Origin: Mollicutes bacterium PWAP
GTDB taxonomy: Bacteria; Bacillota_I; Bacilli_A; Mycoplasmatales; Metamycoplasmataceae
Direction of reading: 5' to 3'
Assembly: GCA_019661745.1 (NCBI GenBank)
Contig: JAIFTM010000007.1
Coordinates: 1-10,117 of the forward strand
DNA length: 10,117 bases
Below are positions 7,187 to 10,117 of this stretch, piece by piece (position 1 is the first letter of the stretch; each line of letters starts with the position of its first letter). Below the pieces are notes generated by a model. That model saw only the letters and a list, made by a program, of their open reading frames with translations. It was not told the DNA's origin and made no database searches. The position numbers and the translations under genes are program-made.

Positions 7187-7385
7187 TATTTGCCCCTTCA
7201 TTCATTTCTTGAATTCTTAGTTCAGTAAGAACTCTTGCAATATCTTTCTTAAGTATTGAAATTTTATGTGTGTTATCTAATTGTCCTGTTGAATTTTGAA
7301 ATTTTAAAGTAAATAGTTGAGCTTTAAGCTCTTGTACAGTTTCTTTCAATTCAGAAATACTCATTTTATCTAATGATTTAGCCAT
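7158..7385 (-). CDS. rpmC: 50S ribosomal protein L29
   Basis: L29 lies beside the nascent-chain exit, next to L23, and contributes to the docking site for targeting factors. The 75-residue product has the two-helix pattern [26 protein letters not shown], then [29 protein letters not shown]. It is about ten residues longer than many L29 proteins. The extra tail ([14 protein letters not shown]) is encoded in the stretch that carries the rpsQ ribosome site and start, so it may exist mainly because of that overlap. A strong AAAGGAGAAG site lies in the rplP end, and two bases separate the rplP stop from the ATG. Confidence 0.95.
   Translation of the reverse strand: MAKSLDKMSISELKETVQELKAQLFTLKFQNSTGQLDNTHKISILKKDIARVLTELRIQEMNEGANNEKQKTINR
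7193..7198 (-). promoter_or_regulatory. Ribosome binding site that decides the rpsQ start
   Basis: AAGGGG lies inside the rpmC coding region, 6 bases before the ATG at 7186. It favours that start over the in-frame ATG at 7201, which has no such motif upstream. Confidence 0.75.
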
Positions 7386-7387
7386 GA

Positions 7388-7804
7388 TTATTCTTCTCCT
7401 TTACGTACAATTCTTCATTTTACAGGAAGTTTATGTCCACCAAGTCTCAATGCTTCTTTAGCAATTTCTTCAGAAACACCTTTAACTTCAAAAATCATTG
7501 TATTTATTTTTACTACAGAAACATAATGATCTACATTTCCTTTACCTTTACCCATACGAACTCCGATAGGTTTAGCAGTTTTTGCAAAGTGAGGAAATAT
7601 TCTAATAATAACTTTACCTTCACGGCCCATTTTTCTTGTTATAGCAACACGAGTTGCTTCAATTTGTCTTGATGTTACTCAAGCACTTGTTTTAGCTTGA
7701 AGACCAAATTCTCCAAAACTTACTTTATTACCTTTTCTTGCAACACCTTTTGAGTGATATACATTATAAGGTTTTCTTCATTTTGTTCTTTTAGGTTGTA
7801 ACAT
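7388..7804 (-). CDS. rplP: 50S ribosomal protein L16
   Basis: L16 helps organise the A-site tRNA region of the 50S subunit. The 138-residue product is normal length. It opens [20 protein letters not shown] and includes [56 protein letters not shown] and the ending [22 protein letters not shown]. Three Trp codons, near residues 9, 44 and 129, are all TGA, so the standard code would leave only an internal fragment. The start ATG overlaps the rpsC stop (TAATG) and has the window's best ribosome site, AAGGAGGT, at 7813-7820. Confidence 0.97.
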
Positions 7805-8457
7805 TATTTGTTACCTCCTTCAAGAATTTCTCCTTTAGAAATTCATACTTTAATTCCAAGGGCGCCATATGTAGTTCTAGCTGTTGCCATAGCAAAATCA
7901 ACATCTTGTCTAATTGTATGTAATTTCATTTCTCCTTCTGAATATCCTTCAGTACGAGCCATATCAGCACCATTTAAACGTCCTGATACTTGAGTTTTTA
8001 TACCTTTAGTTCCTGCGAATAAAGCTTGTCTAATAACTGATTTTTGTGCAGCTTTAAAACTACCTCTATTTTCTAGTCTTATAGCAATATCTTCAGCAAC
8101 TAATCTTGCATTTAATTCTGGTTTAGAAATTTCAATTACTTTAACTTCTAATTTAAGTTTATTATTTTTTGTTGCTTTAGAAATTTGTTTAGTTCATTTA
8201 ACTAAATTAACACCATTCTCACCAAGCAATTCACCTTTAGCAGCAGTATAAACTGTTAAAATAACATCACCATTATTATTTCTAGAGATTTTAACTTCAC
8301 CAATTTTGTATGTTCTAACGAATTTGTCTACGAATTTATAAATTTTATCATCTTCTAGTAAGAATTTTGAGAAGTTTTCTTTACCAGCAAATCAGTTTGT
8401 ATTATGTTTTTTAGTAACACCATATCTAAAAGAATTTGGATTAACTTTTTGTCCCAT
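7804..8457 (-). CDS. rpsC: 30S ribosomal protein S3
   Basis: S3 is in the 30S head and forms part of the mRNA entry tunnel and helicase. The 217-residue product begins [20 protein letters not shown], has a KH-type region around [16 protein letters not shown], and a C-terminal domain with [38 protein letters not shown] and GALGIKVWISKGE. Three Trp codons (TNW, VKW, KVW) are all TGA, so the gene is invisible as one frame under the standard code. Length is similar to B. subtilis S3; the long tail seen in M. pneumoniae S3 is absent. The GGGGGA run just before the start is its ribosome site, and the stop overlaps rplP. Confidence 0.96.
7813..7820 (-). promoter_or_regulatory. Near-consensus Shine-Dalgarno sequence of rplP
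   Basis: AAGGAGGT lies within the last codons of rpsC, 8 bases before the rplP ATG. It is the closest match to the anti-16S consensus in the window. Several other genes (map, rplR, rplF, rpsH) show almost none, so initiation strength probably differs along the operon. Confidence 0.8.
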
Positions 8458-8468
8458 TTATATTCCCC

Positions 8469-8804
8469 CTATCTTTCTGACACTTCAATAATTAAGTGAC
8501 TTGTTCTTTTTAAAATTCTATTAGCTCTACCTTGTGATCTTGGTTGGAATCTTTTTAAAGTAGGACCTTCATTAACAAGAATTTTTGATACAAATAATTT
8601 ATCTGCATCCATACCATTATTGTTAACAGCATTAGCAACTGCTGAATTAAGTAGTTTAAGGAAAAGTGTTGAACTTTTGTTTGGAGTATTTTTAAGGATA
8701 GGAATCGCATCTATTACAGATGCATTTCTGAATAGATCTGCCACTAACCTAGCTTTTCTAGGACTTACTCTTTGTAAGTTAACTTTAGCTAAAGCAGTCG
8801 CCAT
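8469..8804 (-). CDS. rplV: 50S ribosomal protein L22
   Basis: L22 lines the nascent-peptide tunnel with an extended beta-hairpin. The 111-residue product is standard length. It has [21 protein letters not shown] (4-24), [12 protein letters not shown] and the hairpin/C-terminal region [32 protein letters not shown]. There is no long C-terminal extension of the kind known in M. pneumoniae L22. The ATG overlaps the rpsS stop (TAATG), the stop is TAG, and 11 bases separate it from rpsC. Confidence 0.97.
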   Translation of the reverse strand: MATALAKVNLQRVSPRKARLVADLFRNASVIDAIPILKNTPNKSSTLFLKLLNSAVANAVNNNGMDADKLFVSKILVNEGPTLKRFQPRSQGRANRILKRTSHLIIEVSER

Positions 8805-9079
8805 TATTTTTTACCTTTATCTGAACCATGACCAGTATAGTTTCTAGTAGGAGAAAATTCTCCTAATTTATGACCAACCATATCTTCAGTAATAAATACA
8901 TTAATGTGAGTTTTACCATTATGAACTTGGAATGTAAGTCCAACAAATTGTGGGAAAACAGTACTTCTTCTACTTCAAGTTTTTATTGGTTTCTTAGGTG
9001 CTTCACCTTTAACGATAGCCATTACTTTTTTGTATAGGTGTTCGTCAATGTAAGGGCCTTTTTTAAGTGATCTAGACAT
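8804..9079 (-). CDS. rpsS: 30S ribosomal protein S19
   Basis: S19 is a 30S head protein forming a complex with S13 and contacting the A- and P-site regions. The 91-residue product opens [19 protein letters not shown] and carries [47 protein letters not shown] and a basic GHGSDKGKK tail. The Trp in KTWSRRS is TGA, so no single standard-code frame covers the gene. Its ATG overlaps the rplB stop, with AAAAGGGAG in the rplB end as ribosome site. Confidence 0.97.
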
Positions 9080-9927
9080 TATTTACTCCCTTTTCTTCTT
9101 CTTATAATTAATTTAGTAGAAGATTTCTTTTTATTTCTTGTTTTAACTCCAAGTGCTTTTTTTCCTCATGGTGTCATTGGCGATTTACGCCCAATTGGTT
9201 GACGACCTTCTCCACCTCCATGTGGGTGATCATTAGGGTTCATTACAGAACCTCTAACTGTTGGTCTAATTCCTCTATGCCTATTTCTACCAGCTTTACC
9301 TCAGTCTACTAATGAGTGTTCTTCATTACCTACAACACCAATTGTAGCTCTACATACAGCTAATAATTTTCTAACTTCTCCAGATTTAAGTTTAATGATA
9401 ACATACTTACCATCATCATCTTTACCAAGTAATTGAGATGAAGCTCCAGCTGATCTAGACATTTGCCCACCTGCCCCTGGATACATTTCAATATTGTGAA
9501 TGAATGTGCCGTCGGGAATAGTATTAAGAGGCATTGTATTGCCTACTTTAATATCTATATTTTCATTACCTGAAATAATTGTGCTACCCAATTTTAATTC
9601 TTTGGGAGTAAGGATATATTTTTTTTCTCCATCTGCATATACAACTAGGGAGATATTTGCTGATCTATTTGGATCGTATTCAATAGTCTTAACAATTGCA
9701 GGAATCATATCTTTATTTCTTTTAAAATCAATGATACGATATTTTCTTTTAGCACCAGCGGACTTATGTCTAACTGTTATTTTACCTGTATTATTACGTC
9801 CAGCATGTTTCTTTAAATTAAGAAGTAAAGATTTTTCTGGATCATGTCCTGAAAGATTTTTCTTGTAATCTAAAGAAGTCATATGACGACGACCGTTTGT
9901 TGTTGGTTTGAACTTTTTAATAGCCAT
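9079..9927 (-). CDS. rplB: 50S ribosomal protein L2
   Basis: L2 is a highly conserved 50S protein required for subunit joining and close to the peptidyl transferase centre. The 282-residue product starts [20 protein letters not shown], has [20 protein letters not shown] and [19 protein letters not shown], and ends with the C-terminal block [27 protein letters not shown] (from about residue 234). That block includes the conserved histidine region near the active centre. Two Trp codons, at 209 and about 254, are TGA; the first would remove this block under the standard code. The ribosome site AAGAGAA is weak. It follows a 129-bp gap containing an inverted repeat, much larger than the other spacings here. 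Confidence 0.97.
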
Positions 9928-10056
9928 AATTTCTCTTTCTCAATATAAGTATGTTCGAGGAAATTCACTTATATTGGTATTTCATCCTCTTAATTTTATT
10001 TTTGTTCTTATATAAATTTTTATTTAAAAATAGTTATGAATTTTTAGTATTTTTTT
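9928..10056 (-). other. Non-coding gap upstream of rplB
   Basis: This 129-bp AT-rich stretch separates the partial upstream gene from rplB, where the canonical S10 order has rplW directly abutting rplB. The half nearest the upstream stop is almost pure A/T, so promoter-like hexamers such as TATATA (10009-10014) are uninformative. The half nearest rplB holds the inverted repeat described separately and an AAGAGGATG that could start a 22-codon leader frame overlapping rplB. The gap may carry an internal promoter or an RNA regulatory element, but nothing in it is diagnostic. Confidence 0.6.
9941..9976 (-). promoter_or_regulatory. Inverted repeat / possible RNA structure before rplB
   Basis: CAATATAAGT (9967-9976 on the minus strand) and ACTTATATTG (9941-9950) are perfect 10-base complements around a 16-base loop. 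The structure ends 13 bases before the rplB ATG and has no T tail, so it is not a terminator. The loop contains TCCTC (9957-9961), complementary to GAGGA at 9985-9989 just upstream, which would allow a pseudoknot-like fold. A protein operator on DNA, an autoregulatory mRNA site or a processing site are possible. Function is inferred only. Confidence 0.45.
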
Positions 10057-10117
10057 TTATTCTTTTTTAGATTCTTCTTTTTTAGATTCTTCTTTTTTAG
10101 ATTCTTCTTTTTTAGAT
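10057..10117 (-). CDS. 3' end of upstream gene with EESKK tail, probably rplW (L23)
   Basis: The last 19 codons of a gene entering from the right edge are visible, ending in TAA. The frame reads Ser-Lys-Lys, then repeated Glu-Glu-Ser-Lys-Lys, and finishes Lys-Lys-Glu. Nothing of the protein's core is in the window. By position just upstream of rplB it is most likely rplW, whose L23 product has a long C-terminal extension in M. pneumoniae; this is inference from gene order. The mixed-charge repeat is probably a disordered or helical tail. A second frame (Leu-Lys-Lys-Lys-Asn repeats) is also open, so the frame choice is likely but not certain. Confidence 0.55.
   Translation of the reverse strand, partial: SKKEESKKEESKKEESKKE
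10062..10117 (-). repeat. 15-bp tandem repeat, nearly four copies
   Basis: The unit TCTAAAAAAGAAGAA recurs without mismatch at exact 15-base spacing up to the window edge, and further copies may lie outside. The period equals five codons, so gain or loss of a unit would lengthen or shorten the encoded tail without a frameshift. The internal A6 run is itself slippage-prone. Confidence 0.9.

Noticed and set aside
7187-7201. Upstream in-frame start for rpsQ adding MKGQI
   Set aside because: No ribosome site precedes it, whereas AAGGGG is well spaced before the ATG at 7186, which also gives the usual 84-residue length.
9917-9985. 22-codon leader peptide before rplB as a real gene
   Set aside because: The GAGGA motif touches the ATG with no spacer, the frame overlaps rplB, and the peptide has no recognisable feature. 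It is mentioned only as part of the leader finding.
10009-10056. TATATA-like promoter in the rplB upstream gap
   Set aside because: The stretch is almost pure A/T, so such hexamers are expected by chance, and no convincing -35 box at proper spacing accompanies it.
1-10117. Mobile elements, CRISPR arrays, tRNA or rRNA genes, or a hidden accessory system
   Set aside because: The window is filled end to end by syntenic housekeeping genes. I saw no transposase, spaced repeat array, tRNA cloverleaf or foreign-looking segment.

Overview
The window is ordinary core genome of a mollicute (Mycoplasma-like bacterium). It carries the distal S10 cluster and the spc cluster of ribosomal protein genes, all on the minus strand. 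Two things point to a mollicute. The DNA is very AT-rich. TGA is also read as tryptophan (genetic code 4): map, secY, rplO, rplE, rplX, rplP, rpsC, rpsS and rplB are intact only if TGA is Trp, and rpsH and rpsN regain their family-typical C-terminal Trp that way. By my count all 21 Trp codons in the window are TGA and none is TGG. I cannot name the species.

Reading from the right end in the direction of transcription, the layout is: the 3' end of a gene with a tandemly repeated Glu-Glu-Ser-Lys-Lys tail (by position probably rplW, L23); a 129-bp non-coding gap with a 10-bp inverted repeat; then rplB (L2), rpsS (S19), rplV (L22), rpsC (S3), rplP (L16), rpmC (L29), rpsQ (S17), rplN (L14), rplX (L24), rplE (L5), rpsN (S14), rpsH (S8), rplF (L6), rplR (L18), rpsE (S5), rplO (L15), secY, adk, map and infA. 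A hairpin with a T-rich tail follows infA and probably ends the transcript. There are 20 complete genes and one partial gene. No rpmD (L30) lies between rpsE and rplO, as is common in mollicutes. Gene ends and starts are packed: six junctions are the 1-base overlap TAATG, and two are larger overlaps (rpmC/rpsQ, secY/adk).

The genes together make large- and small-subunit ribosomal proteins, the SecY translocon channel that inserts ribosome-made membrane proteins, adenylate kinase, the methionine aminopeptidase that trims new chains at the ribosome, and initiation factor IF-1. No gap without a gene exceeds 129 bp, and I see no gene on the plus strand.

I found no undescribed multi-gene system. 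The points worth a second look are local: a long, cysteine-free S14 inside the operon; an Adk with a reduced LID; a basic N-terminal extension on S5; the repeat tail on the partial gene; and three conspicuous inverted repeats at gene junctions (before rplB, rplF/rplR, rplO/secY).
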